From: Pantoea sp. Eser
GTDB lineage: Bacteria; Pseudomonadota; Gammaproteobacteria; Enterobacterales; Enterobacteriaceae
Reading direction: 5' to 3'
DNA length: 64,000 nt
NCBI GenBank assembly: GCA_009830035.1
Contig: SZZY01000004.1
Span: 186,001-250,000 of the forward strand
The notes under the pieces are model-generated. The model searched no databases. It was not told the origin of the DNA and saw only the letters and a list, made by a program, of their open reading frames with translations. Position numbers and translations under genes: made by a program. Of the stretch, positions 13,111-23,706 are shown in pieces; position 1 is the stretch's first letter; the number at the start of each line of letters is the position of its first letter.

Positions 13111-15483
13111 TCAGAAAGCGCGCTGGTAAGGAATGATGCCCTGACTCAGCATTTGGTTGGTGCCTAAGCCATAGTTGGAACTCAGACCACGCAGCTCAAT
13201 GTTGAATGAGATTTGGTTGTCATACTTACTGTCGTCATTTTCCCAACCGTTAATTTTGCGCTCGTAGCCCAGGCGAATTGCGTAACAGCATGAGCTGTAT
13301 TGCAGGCCAACCAGTTGCGATGCCGGACGCGTGTTGCGGGTATCGTAGTAGTAAGCGCCTACCCCAGACCATGCATCGGCGATTGGCCAGCTGGCGGTGG
13401 TGCCGACCTGAGAAATCCCGTTTTTGAAGATCGGATTATTCACCAGCCCGCTATCATTCAGCGCAGTCGCCACGTATTCCGGGCTGCTGTAGCGATAGCT
13501 CAGCTGCACCATACGATCGGCGTCACGACGATATTCCAGCACGGCATTTCCCTGGGAGACGTTATCGAGTTTGGTGTCGTACTGCACACCACCCCGAACG
13601 TCCCAACGATCGCTGACTTTCCAGTATGTATCGCCAGTCCAGATCAGGCTGCCGGTATAATCTTCTTCACTGGTCTGATTGACGCCAGTGCGTGAAGGGG
13701 TAAACGAGTAGATTTGACCCACGGAAACGTTAAAACGTTCAACCAGATCGTTATCATAAATACGTGAGGTCACACCGGTGGCCACTTCATTGGCCGAGGC
13801 GATGCGATCCAGGCCGCTATAAGTACGGTCACGGAACAGACCGGTGTAGTCGGTTTGCAGCTGGGTTGAATCGTACGGATAGATATTGCTCTGATCGCGA
13901 TACGGGATGTAGAGGTACTGCACCCGCGGTTCCAGCGTCTGGGTATAGCCCGCTGCTGATCTCATGTCGCGGTCAAACACCATCCGGCCATCGACTTTAA
14001 ACTGCGGCAGGGTACGGTTTACTGACTCATCGAGCGCGCCACTCTTGCCGTTCACGCCCGCGGAATTGTTGTTGTGGTACTCGATGTCAGTCTGCTGATA
14101 ATGGGTCGCCAGCAGTTTCGCTTCGGTATCCAGGCTGGCCCAGCCGTTGGAGAGCGGCAGGTTGAGCGTCGGTTCAACATGCAAACGGGTCGCTTCAGGA
14201 TAGCGATCGCTGACGTTAGTGAATTTCACTGCCTGGGCATAGATGCGGCCGTCAAACGGACCGATACCGTTCTGATAGAAATTCAGGTCCAGCTGCGGCA
14301 TTGCACGGTAGACATTGCTGCCGCTGGTGTCGCCAAATACCTGGAAGTCTTTGGTCGAGAGCGTGGCGTCCCAGTTGGACTCCGCGTAGCCAATGCTGAA
14401 TTTCTGCGTGGCGTAGTTGTCGGTTGAACTGTGGTACTTCGAGTCGAGATCGTTGAAGTAGTACTTATCGCTGACCTTGGTGTAATCCGCACTGAAGCGC
14501 CAGTTTTTGTCATAAACGCCGGCATGACGCCAGTAGAATAACCAGCGATCGGAGCTGCCATTTTCTGAGATGCCACGCACCGCTTTGTCGTTATCGTACT
14601 GCTTGTCCGATCCCAGATAGTCGAATTCGACTAGGCCCGCGCCTGCAACCGTCAGATAACGGAATTCGTTTTCGAACTGCATGCCGCGCTTGCTCATGTA
14701 GTGCGGCGTAATGGTGGCATCGGCCTGCGGCGCAATGTTCCAGTAATAAGGCAGCACTAACTCAAAACTGTTGTTGCTGCCATATTTTGCATTCGAGATC
14801 AGGAAACCGGAGCGACGACGATCGCCGATCGGTAACTGCAGATAGGGACTGTAGAATACCGGTACCGAACCGAGTTTGAAGCGGGCATTCCAGATTTCCG
14901 CCACTTCTTCTTCCCGGTCTTGGATCACTTCCGAACCTACCACGCTCCAGCTGTTCGAGCCCGGCAGGCAGGAGGTGAAGCTGCCGTTTTCCAGAATGGT
15001 GTAGCGGTTGTTACCGCGCAGCTTCATCTGGTCAGCGGTGCCACGTCCCTGACGGTCCACCATCTGGTAGTCGCCATTCCAGACGTTGGTATCTTTGCTG
15101 TTGAGGTTTGACCAGGCTTTCGGACCTTTCAGGATGACCTGATTGTCGTCGTAGTGCACATTACCGAGGGCATCGACGGTACGCACCGGCGTGGTCTGGC
15201 CTTCCTGCTGACGCTGATGAAGTTGCACTTCATCAGACTGCATCCGGCTGTTGCCCTGTTCAATATTCACATTGCCGGTAAAGACCGCATCGTTAGGGTA
15301 ATTTCCCTTTGCGGCATCGGAGTGAATGGTCACCGGCAGCTGGTTAGTGTCGCCACTGACCAGCGGGCGGTTATAACTCGGCACGCCTAACATACACTGC
15401 GACATTAAATCGTCGGCAAAGGCTTGCTGGCTAATGGCTGAGCCGATGAGAGTGGCCAGCAGGGTAGGTATATGTTTTTTCAT
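13111..15483 (-). CDS. lptD: LPS-assembly outer membrane protein LptD
   Basis: A 790-residue beta-barrel that inserts LPS into the outer leaflet with LptE. The signal peptide begins [12 protein letters not shown]; the start at 15483 was chosen because it aligns with E. coli, while 12 extra in-frame codons upstream are not signal-like. The four cysteines forming the essential disulfides are visible: C30 (SQCMLG), one in FTSCLPG, and the CC pair in YSSCCYAI. The protein ends in a phenylalanine, as expected for BAM substrates. First gene of its operon, diverging from djlA. Confidence 0.97.
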   Translation of the reverse strand: MKKHIPTLLATLIGSAISQQAFADDLMSQCMLGVPSYNRPLVSGDTNQLPVTIHSDAAKGNYPNDAVFTGNVNIEQGNSRMQSDEVQLHQRQQEGQTTPVRTVDALGNVHYDDNQVILKGPKAWSNLNSKDTNVWNGDYQMVDRQGRGTADQMKLRGNNRYTILENGSFTSCLPGSNSWSVVGSEVIQDREEEVAEIWNARFKLGSVPVFYSPYLQLPIGDRRRSGFLISNAKYGSNNSFELVLPYYWNIAPQADATITPHYMSKRGMQFENEFRYLTVAGAGLVEFDYLGSDKQYDNDKAVRGISENGSSDRWLFYWRHAGVYDKNWRFSADYTKVSDKYYFNDLDSKYHSSTDNYATQKFSIGYAESNWDATLSTKDFQVFGDTSGSNVYRAMPQLDLNFYQNGIGPFDGRIYAQAVKFTNVSDRYPEATRLHVEPTLNLPLSNGWASLDTEAKLLATHYQQTDIEYHNNNSAGVNGKSGALDESVNRTLPQFKVDGRMVFDRDMRSAAGYTQTLEPRVQYLYIPYRDQSNIYPYDSTQLQTDYTGLFRDRTYSGLDRIASANEVATGVTSRIYDNDLVERFNVSVGQIYSFTPSRTGVNQTSEEDYTGSLIWTGDTYWKVSDRWDVRGGVQYDTKLDNVSQGNAVLEYRRDADRMVQLSYRYSSPEYVATALNDSGLVNNPIFKNGISQVGTTASWPIADAWSGVGAYYYDTRNTRPASQLVGLQYSSCCYAIRLGYERKINGWENDDSKYDNQISFNIELRGLSSNYGLGTNQMLSQGIIPYQRAF

Positions 15484-15665
15484 ACGCGGTATCGAGAATT
15501 CCATGAAAACTTGCATCATGCCGACAATCGGGTCAGAGACTAACTTACTGCCCGGCGTTGTGCCAGTGTTAATCCTTTTCTGTCCGCGTTGCCGTTAGGC
15601 GCTGAGATAAATGACAGGTATGATAATGCAATTTTCAGCCGCAAGCATGGCGAATTGAGGAGTTT

Positions 15666-16475
15666 ATGCGCTACTGGGGAAAAGTTGTGGGTCTGGCGCT
15701 GGGATTACTTTCCGGCGCAGGCTCTTGGGGTATTGTGATCGGTTTGATCATTGGCCATATGATTGACAAAGTTCGCGGCGCACAATGCAAGGCTTACTTC
15801 TCGAATAATCAAACCCGACAGACGCTGTTTTTCAGCACCACCTTTCAGGTGATGGGCCATCTGACCAAGTCAAAAGGGCGCGTCACTGAAGCGGATATCC
15901 AGATTGCCTCGCTGTTAATGGAGCGGATGCAGCTGCACGGTGAGTCACGAACCGCTTCCCAGCGCGCGTTCCGCGAGGGCAAACAGGCCGATTATCCGCT
16001 GCGCAGCAAACTGCGTGAACTGCGCAGCGCCTGTTTCGGCCGCTTTGATCTGATTCGGATGTTCCTTGAGATTCAGATTCAGGCCGCCTTCGCGGACGGT
16101 TCGCTGCATCCTAATGAGCGCCAGGTGCTCTATGTGATTGCGGAAGAGCTGGGGATTTCACGCGGTCAGTTCGATCAGTTCCTGCGGATGATGGAAGGCG
16201 GTCAGCAATTTGGCGGCGGCCAGCGTTCTGCAGGCGGTTTCCAGCAGGCGCAACGCGGACCGACGCTGGAAGATGCCTGTAGCGTGCTGGGTGTGAAGAG
16301 CAGCGATGACGCCACCACCATCAAACGTGCCTACCGTAAACTGATGAGCGAACACCACCCTGATAAGCTGGTGGCGAAAGGCCTGCCGCCGGAGATAATG
16401 GAGATGGCCAAGCAGAAAGCGCAGCAAATTCAGGCCGCTTACGACCTGATCCGCAAAGAAAAAGGCAATAAATAA
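15666..16475 (+). CDS. djlA: Membrane-anchored DnaK co-chaperone DjlA
   Basis: A 269-residue type III membrane J-protein. It has one N-terminal transmembrane helix (about residues 7-30, glycine-rich as in E. coli), a central TerB-like domain (about 57-170), a Gly/Gln linker, and a C-terminal J domain with the HPD motif in SEHHPDKL that stimulates DnaK ATPase. The ATG is preceded by GAGGAG. It is transcribed divergently from lptD across 182 bases; the GATAAT near 15620 is a possible -10. Confidence 0.96.
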   Translation: MRYWGKVVGLALGLLSGAGSWGIVIGLIIGHMIDKVRGAQCKAYFSNNQTRQTLFFSTTFQVMGHLTKSKGRVTEADIQIASLLMERMQLHGESRTASQRAFREGKQADYPLRSKLRELRSACFGRFDLIRMFLEIQIQAAFADGSLHPNERQVLYVIAEELGISRGQFDQFLRMMEGGQQFGGGQRSAGGFQQAQRGPTLEDACSVLGVKSSDDATTIKRAYRKLMSEHHPDKLVAKGLPPEIMEMAKQKAQQIQAAYDLIRKEKGNK

Positions 16476-16541
16476 TCTCAGGTTACTGTGACGTTTTGCC
16501 CTGGAGGCAGACGTCACGGGCGCAAGGGCAGCCTGAGATTA
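16473..16541. terminator. Long palindrome joining the djlA and rluA stops
   Basis: An outer 10-base perfect inverted repeat (TAATCTCAGG at 16473-16482, complement at 16532-16541) contains both stop codons of the convergent genes. Inside it is a second stem, GTGACGT (16488-16494) with ACGTCAC (16511-16517), extended by TGCC/GGCA around a 5-base loop. It probably works as a two-way terminator, although the T tracts are weak. Confidence 0.6.
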
Positions 16542-17192
16542 AAAATCGGCGGTCTGACGGAAGGCCATAGCGTTACCAAATGCGGGATGGGTAATCGTCA
16601 GTGATTCGGCGTGCAGCAACCGCCGGGACGCCATTGCTTTAGCCTCCGGGTGAGCATAAAAATTGTCGCCCAGAATCGGATGCCCCAGCGCCAGCATGTG
16701 CACCCGCAGCTGATGCGAACGGCCGGTAATCGGTTTGAGCGAGACGCGCGCGCTGTTATCGGCCCGGTACTCCAGCGCCTGATATTCGGTCTGCGCGGCT
16801 TTGCCGGTCTCGAAGCAGACTTTTTGCTTTGAACGGTTTGGCCAGTCACAAATCAGCGGCAAATCAACCACTCCCTTCTCCGCGGCCGGATGGCCCCAGA
16901 CGCAGGCCACATAGGTCTTTGCGGGTTCACGCTCACGAAACTGCCGTTTCAGCTCGCGTTCTGCGGCTTTGTTCAGCGCCACCACAATCACGCCGCTGGT
17001 GGCCATATCCAGCCGGTGCACCGATTCCGCCTGCGGGTGGTCACGCTGGATCCGCGTCATTACGCTATCTTTATGTTCGTCCAGCCGGCCGGGCACCGAA
17101 AGCAGGCCGCTGGGCTTGTTAACCACCATGATGTGCGCATCCTGATAGAGAATGTGCAGCTAGGGTTCACGCGGTGGACTGTAAGGTTCCAT
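16539..17192 (-). pseudogene. rluA: 23S/tRNA pseudouridine synthase RluA, early amber
   Basis: RluA makes pseudouridine 746 of 23S rRNA and position 32 of some tRNAs. The homologous start is ATG at 17192 (MEPYSPPREP), but codon 11, a conserved tryptophan in E. coli, is TAG (17160-17162). The remaining frame is clean to the normal end, with catalytic aspartate in HRLDMATSG and the SHQLRVHM motif. An internal ATG at 17129 could restart translation and make a protein lacking only about 21 residues. So it is either a young pseudogene or a shortened but active gene. Confidence 0.8.
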
Positions 17193-17231
17193 GGTTCTTT
17201 CCAAAAATAAGGGGCCCTGCGGCCCCTGAGC

Positions 17232-20119
17232 TTACTGGTGAGTCACCACAATCAGGCGCAGCGCGTCGAGACGCCAGTTAGCCTGATCGAGACTTTCCAG
17301 CAACTGCTGACGGTTACTTTCCAGCGCCTCGATTTCATCTTCACGGATGTTCGGATTGACCGCTTTCAGCGCGTCAAGACGGGCCAGTTCCGCTCCCAGC
17401 TTCTCGTTCGCCTCGACGCGGGCAGCATCAATCACCGCGCGCGCTTCGCTGACCACTTTCTCTTCACCCTGGGTCAGAATGGCATGCACATCCTGCTGTA
17501 CCGCGTTAACCAGCTTGCTGCCGGTGTGGCGATTGACGGCATTCAGCTGACGGTTGAAGCTTTCAAACTCCACCTTGCCCGCCAGGTTGGTGCCGTTACG
17601 GTCCAGCAGCAGACGGATTGGCGTTGGTGACAGGAAGCGGGTCAGCTGCAGATGCTTCGGTGCCTGTGCTTCGACCACGTAGATCAGTTCAACCAGCAGC
17701 GTACCGACCGGCAGCGCCTTGTTCTTCAGTAGCGAGATAGCGCTGCTGCCGGTGTCGCCCGACAGGATCAGATCGAGGCCGTTACGAATCAGCGGATGTT
17801 CCCAGGTAATGAACTGGGTATCTTCGCGTGACAGCGCCTGATCGCGGTTAAAGGTGATGGTACAGCCGTCTTCCGGCAGGCCAGGGAAATAGGGCACCAG
17901 CATGTGATCGGACGGCGTCAGCACGATCAGGTTATCGCTGCGATCTTCCTGATTGATACCGACGATATCAAACAGGTTGAGCGCGAAGTTCACCAGACCG
18001 GTATCGTTGTCCTGTTCGCCGTTGGAGTTCAGCTCCAGCAGGCGATCGCGTCCCTGTTCCAGCTGCAGTTTCAGGGCATCATGTTGCTTACGGCAGTCGG
18101 TGATAAAGGTGTCGAAGCCGTCACTGTTTTCCGGCGCGGCCAGATAGTCGATCAGCTGCGAATGCACGCTGTCATAAATCGTCCGGCCGGTCGGGCAGGT
18201 GTGTTCAAACGCGTCCAGCCCTTCGTTATACCAGCGCAGTAACACCGCCTGCGCGGTTTTATCCAGCCACGGCACCAGAATCTGAATATCGTGCGCCTGA
18301 CCGATACGATTGAGACGACCGATACGCTGCTCCAGCAGATCCGGGTTGAACGGCAGATCAAACATCACCAGACGGCTGGCAAACTGGAAGTTACGGCCTT
18401 CAGAACCAATTTCCGAGCACAGCAGCACCTGAGCGCCGTTCCCTTCCGAGGCGAACCACGCGGCGGCACGGTCACGTTCGATGATCGACAGACCTTCATG
18501 GAACACCGCCGCCCGGATACCTTCGCGCTCGCGCAGCACCTGCTCCAGCTGTAGTGCGGTAGCGGCTTTGGCGCAGATCACCAGCACTTTCTCTTTGCCT
18601 CTTTGCCTCTTTGCCTCTTTGCCTCTTTGCGGTTGCTGGTGAGGTAACCCATCAGCCACTCGACGCGCGGATCGAAGTTCCACCAGGTACCGCTGTCGCC
18701 TTCAAATTCCTGATAAATCTGTTCCGGGTAGAGCAGGTCACGTGCGCGTTCTTCTGCACTTTTGCGGGCGCCCATAATGCCGGAGACTTTAATCGCAGTC
18801 TGATACTGCGCCGGCAGCGGCAGACGAATCTGGTGCAGTTCGCGTTTCGGGAAGCCTTTGACGCCGTTACGGGGGTTACGGAACAGCACGCGGCTGGTGC
18901 CGTGGCGAACCATCAGCATTGAAATCAGCTCCTGGCGCGCGTCCTGCTTGCCGTCGCGATCGCTGTTGGCAACCTGCAGCAGCGGCTCAATGTCCTGTTC
19001 GCCGACCAGATCGTTAATCCGGTTCATCTCTTCCTGCGAAATCGGCTGGTCAGCCAGCAGCGAGGTCACGGCATCGGCGATCGGGCGGAAATGCTGCTGT
19101 TCTTCAACAAAGGCGGCAAAGTCGTGGAAGCGGTTGGGATCGAGCAGGCGCAGACGGGCGAAGTGACTCTCCATGCCCAGCTGTTCCGGGGTCGCGGTCA
19201 GCAGCAGTACCCCGGCGGTTTTTTCCGCCAGCTGTTCAATCACCTGATATTCACGGCTCGGCTGGGCTTCTGACCACGCCAGATGATGCGCTTCATCCAC
19301 CACCAGCAGATCCCACTCGGCATCGGCCAGCAGTTCAAGACGCCGCTTGTTGAGGCGCACAAAGTCGAGCGAACACATAATCAACTGTTCGGTTTCAAAC
19401 GGGTTATCGCTGTCGTGCTGGGCTTCGGTATAGCGATCGTCATCAAACAGCGCGAAACGCAGGTTGAAACGGCGCAGCATCTCGACCAGCCACTGGTGCT
19501 GTAGGGTTTCCGGCACCACGATTAACACGCGGTCGGCACGTCCGGCCAGCTGCTGCTGCTGAATGATCATCCCGGCTTCAATGGTTTTGCCGAGGCCAAC
19601 TTCATCCGCCAGCAGCACGCGTGGCGCGTGGCGACGACCCACGTCATGGGCGATATGCAGCTGATGCGGGATCAGGTTGGTGCGCATACCGCGCAAACCG
19701 CTGATCGGCAGACGATATTGCTCACTCTGGTATTTGCGGGCGCAGAAGCGCAGGGCGAAACGATCCATCCGGTCGAGCTGGCCGGCAAACAGGCGATCCT
19801 GCGGCTTGCTGAAGACCAGCTTACTGTCGAGCATTACGTTGCTTTCATCGGTATCAAGACGCGTGCCGATATAGGTCATCAGGTCATTTTCGTTGCGTAC
19901 TTCGTCGACTCGCATCTGCCAGCCTTCATGACTGGTGATGGTGTCGCCCGGATTGAAGATGACGCGGGTAACAGGCGAATCGTTGCGGGCTTAGAGGCGG
20001 TTTTCCCCGGTGGCCGGGAACAGCAGGGTGATCATGCGGGCATCGACCGCCACCACCGTGCCCAGTCCCAGTTCACTTTCCGTATCACTAATCCAGCGCT
20101 GACCTAATGTAAAAACCAT
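17232..20119 (-). pseudogene. rapA: RNA polymerase-associated ATPase RapA, disrupted
   Basis: RapA is a Swi2/Snf2 ATPase that recycles RNA polymerase after transcription. The start is ATG at 20119 (MVFTLGQRW). Codon 43 is TAA (19991-19993) where E. coli has tyrosine. Helicase motifs DEVGLGKT and DEAHH and the C-terminal helicase half (GRTIYDS, ending VVTHQ) are recognisable. The frame shifts at 18591-18630, where an 8-base unit occurs five times instead of once. Compared with E. coli, about 5 residues before LDSKLVF and about 14 residues in the linker after LLELNSNG are also missing. Non-functional as one protein. Confidence 0.93.
18591..18630. repeat. Octanucleotide tandem repeat in rapA (5 copies)
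   Basis: CTCTTTGC on + (GCAAAGAG in the gene sense) is repeated five times without error. The E. coli protein has the length expected from one copy (SHRSQKVL against SNRKEKVL). The net gain of 32 bases shifts the frame; 1, 4 or 7 copies would restore it. Confidence 0.95.
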
Positions 20120-20275
20120 ATATTTTTAGCTCGAATTTTTAACGTTTTTGAAGGGGTACCCGGATACTCAGGCAATAGCATTTCATCCAAACGAAAAGGT
20201 TTGGAGAGTCTCTCTTAGCGCGGTGAGTTTCAGGAAGGGCGCTATGGTACTGGATGGCAGGGCATTCGTCACTTG

Positions 20276-22395
20276 TCAAAAAAGACCCAACTGCCCGGTA
20301 ATCAGTGTAGCAAAATCCCCTCCGACGAAGGGTAAAATGCCGTCGGCAACCGGTTGTAGCTGCTTACTGACGTAATGATCGTAATCCAGTGGCGTGGTGC
20401 GAGCCTCCAGCGGCTCCGGGCCAGCCGTCGCCATCACGTAACGAATCCGGCCACCCTTCTGGCTGGTACTGCAATGGCCGGTTTAATTTGCGATTCTGCT
20501 CATCCGCCAGCCGAGCAGCGCACACGTGCGGCGGCACATTTCGTTCATATTCTATCAGCGGACGGCTCAGACGTTTCTTGTAAATCAGCCGACCGTCGAG
20601 TTCACCGGCCAGCAACTGCGCCACGGTGGCGCGAATATAGTCCTGCCACGGCTCACGGCGAAAAATACGGCTGTAGAGCTGCTGCTGAAACTGCTGTGCC
20701 AGCGGCGTCCTGCTCGCTGTGGGCGGATTTCAGCCAGACGAAGGTCGAGTCGGTATCGCCGTAAATCACATCGTAGCCTTCTTCCTCAATCAGCGTGCGG
20801 GTCTGCTGCATAATGGCATGGCCGCGCAGGGTAATCGAAGAAGCGAGCCGTGGATCGAAAAAGCGGCAGGCGCTGGTGCCGAGCACGCCATAAAAGGCGT
20901 TTAATGATAATCTTTAACGCCTGCGACAGCGGCTGGTTGCCCTGCTGTTTGGCGGCCTCGCGGCCCAGCCAGATCTGTTCAACGATGGCCGGCAGGCAGT
21001 GGGTATGACGGGAAAAGCGCACCTCGCGAAAGCCCGCCACCGAATCGGCATCGTCAGGATGCGCCAGACCTTCCATCAGGCCAACCGGATCGATCAGGAA
21101 GGTCCGGATAATCGACGGATAGAGGCTTTTGTAATCCAGCACTAGCACCGAGTCGTAGAGTCCCGGACGCGAATCCATCACGTAGCCGCCGGGGCTGGCT
21201 TCCGGAGCCACATCGCCGAGGTTCGGGGCGACAAATCCGCTGCGGTGCATCCGCGGAATACAGAGATGGCTGAACGCCGCGACGGAGCCGCCGTGACGAT
21301 CGACCGCCAGGTCATTCACCGCCGCACGCTCCAGCAGAAACGGCATAATCGCCGTTTTGCGGAAAATCCGGGTGACCAGCTCGCAGTCTTTCAGGTTGTA
21401 GCGCGCCAGAGCCGGTTTATAATTGGCTCTGGCGCAAGTTGACTCCTCCATACGCTGCCACGGGTTATCGATCGCCTTACCTTCTCCCAGCAACTGCTGT
21501 GACACCGATTCCAGACTGAACGACGGGAAATCCGAGAAGGTGGATTTCAGCGCATCGATGCCGTCAATGATCAACCGGCCGCTAAGCTGGGCGAAAAATA
21601 CGCCGGGCTTGAAGCCATGCTCACGCCACTCCAGCGTCGTCTGCTGACGTCCCAGACGCAGCGGGATAGTGTAGCGATCGGCATGCTTCTGCAACACCCG
21701 CAGATCAAACTGCACCACGTTCCAGCCAATGATCACATCGGGGTCGTGCTGCGCGAACCACTGGTTCATCGCTTCAAGCAGCTGCGGCCGCGTCTCCAGA
21801 TAGATCAGCTCGAAATCGAGCGCGCCGGCATCGCCGTTGGGCGGACCCAGCATATAGACCTGGCGCTGGCCGCAACCCTCCAGCCCGATGCAGTAAAGCT
21901 CGCCGTGCTGGGTGGTTTCAATGTCCAGCGAAACCCATTTGAGCGGCGGCCGATAGTCAGGATGCGGCTTCAGCCGGGCATTTACCACGCTGTCACCCTG
22001 CGGCTCGCCGTCAAACCAGACCGGCGCGGTAATAAAGCGCTCCATCAGGTAGCGTCGGGCGGGCGGATATCGGCTTCATAGATCGGGATGCCTTGTTCGC
22101 GCAGCAGCTTTTCGATGCGTTGCAGCTGGCGATTCTGCCGGCAGTAGATGCCGGCTACCGGGCGCTGGCGGAAATCTTTCATTTCAAGCGGCTGGATGCG
22201 CAGCTGACGCTCATCTTTCAGCAGTTCGCTGACCTGGGACTGAAACTCACGCGGAATAAACGCGACCGACTCCTGAGCCGGCAGCACCACGCGCTGGGCG
22301 CCCTGATCGGTGGCGAGCCAGAGCACAATTTCACTCCCTTGCGGAGTGTCGCGCCAGTGGCGGGTAAGCATAAAACCTGCGCGGGGCCTATTCAC
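20276..22395 (-). pseudogene. polB: DNA polymerase II, degraded
   Basis: Remnant of the SOS-inducible family B polymerase. From the GTG at 22395 the N-terminal domain is readable to RPPD. A one-base loss near 22045 shifts the frame into LMERFITAPVW; the exonuclease motif (DIETT) and polymerase motif A (DYKSLYPSII) follow. A one-base gain near 20905 breaks the frame before LGTSACRFFDP and motif C (YGDTDS). Relative to E. coli about 80 codons are then missing at about 20712. The tail, up to ITGQLGLF and stop, lies in yet another frame. A perfect inverted repeat at 21403-21435 replaces normal sequence. Confidence 0.93.
21403..21435. repeat. Perfect 11-base inverted repeat inside polB
   Basis: GCGCCAGAGCC (21403-21413) and GGCTCTGGCGC (21425-21435) are exact complements around an 11-base spacer. 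The distal arm and loop replace eight codons that in E. coli read IDRRFAED, without changing the length, while the codons for KPALARYN next to them look normal. Confidence 0.85.
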
Positions 22396-22565
22396 ATCGT
22401 CTCCAGACTCAGGATTTTGAACGGTGATAAAACCCGTTCAGTATAACATGGATATTTATACAGTTCCCGCTCTTGGGTTTTGTCAATATTGTCCTACAAT
22501 TCTTGCCTTGACGCTGTGCGGCTGGCTCAGGACAATCCAGCCTTCTGCTTTTTCCAAGGAAGTTT

Positions 22566-23327
22566 ACGGAAGCCTGGGTTCAACGCCTGTTTACACAGGC
22601 GCTGGAGTGGGAGCTGTTTGCGGTTGCGTTGGTGACCTTTCTGGAATCACTGGCGCTGGTCGGGCTGTTGCTGCCGGGAACTGTGCTGATGGCGAGTCTG
22701 GGCGTGCTGGTCGGCAGCGGACAGATTGACTTCTATCCGGCCTAGGCGGCCGGTTTTGCCGGTTGCCTAATTGGCGACTGGGTCTCTTACGGCATCGGCT
22801 GGAAATTTCAGGGACCGCTGCATCGCTGGAAGTATCTGCAAAAGTACAAAGGGTTGCTGGATAAAACCGAACACGCGTTGCATCAGCACAGCATGTTTAC
22901 CATTCTGGTCGGACGCTTTGTCGGCCCGACTCGCCCGCTGATCCCACTGGCGGCCGGTATGCTGGAGCTGCCTGTACGTAAATTCCTGCCGCCGAATCTG
23001 ATTGGCTGCCTGCTGTGGCCGCCGCTCTATATGCTCCCGGCATTCTGGCTGGCGTGGCGGTTGATGTGCCTGAGGCGGCGCAGGGCGGTAACTTCAAGTG
23101 GCTGCTGCTGACGGCAGCGATAGCGATAGTGGTGTGGCTGGTTAGGTTGGCGCTGGTGGCGCAGCGGCAAGAGTCAGGATTGGGCGACTGCCTGGCTGCC
23201 GCCGGAACGATTGCGCTGGCTGGGACCGCTGGGGCTGGTTATCGCCATCGCCGCTTTCGTCGGCATTCAGTTCCATCCGATGATGCCGATTTTCCGTCAT
23301 CTGCTGTGGCAGGTTTTTTTCGAATAA
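22566..23327 (+). pseudogene. yabI: DedA-family membrane protein YabI, degraded
   Basis: Remnant of an inner-membrane DedA/VTT family protein (undecaprenyl-phosphate flippase-related family). The expected start codon is ACG at 22566, with AAGGA five bases upstream, so the ATG seems to have mutated. TAG at 22743-22745 stands where E. coli has tryptophan (HAWLAG). The stretch from HRWKYLQKYKGLLDK through GRFVGPTRPLIP is well preserved. A one-base loss near 23041 shifts the frame; the tail ends WQVFFE. It diverges from polB and converges with thiQ. Confidence 0.9.
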
Positions 23328-23334
23328 TCATCGG

Positions 23335-23704
23335 TTAGCGGCGCGGGATGCCCAGTACATCAGCCTCTTGCGTCTCGCCCGACAGCAACTGTTGGGTCGC
23401 GCCGTCCCAGTAAACCCGTCCATCAACAATCACCACGCTACGCGGTGCGATCTGTTGCGCATCTTCCAGACTGTGCGACACCATCAGCAGCGTGATGTTG
23501 CGGGCTTCGCACACTGAGCGCACCAGCTGCAGCATTTCGCTGCGCAGTGCCGGGTCCAGTGCCGAAAAGGGCTCATCCAGCAGCAGCACCGGGCGAGCGC
23601 GCAGCAGACAGCGCGCCAGCGCCACCCGCTGACGCTGGCCCCCGGCAGCTCGCCCGGCAGCCGCGCCAGCAGATCGCCCAATCCCACCTGATCGGCCAGC
23701 GCGG
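23335..23704 (-). pseudogene. thiQ: Thiamine ABC transporter ATPase ThiQ, 3' remnant
   Basis: Only the C-terminal half survives. [17 protein letters not shown] can be read just after the thiB stop. One base is then missing in the codon for the signature serine (the LSGGQ motif), and the frame continues as VALARCLL with Walker B ([12 protein letters not shown]) and the switch histidine (MVSHS). The Walker A region and the whole of thiP are absent, so a single deletion appears to have fused the end of thiB to the middle of thiQ near 23704. No functional ATPase can be made. Confidence 0.9.
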
Positions 23705-23706
23705 CA

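Noticed and set aside
22448-22463. LexA box upstream of polB
   Set aside because: CTGT is present but the second half reads CCAT instead of ACAG after the 8-base spacer, so at best it is a decayed site.
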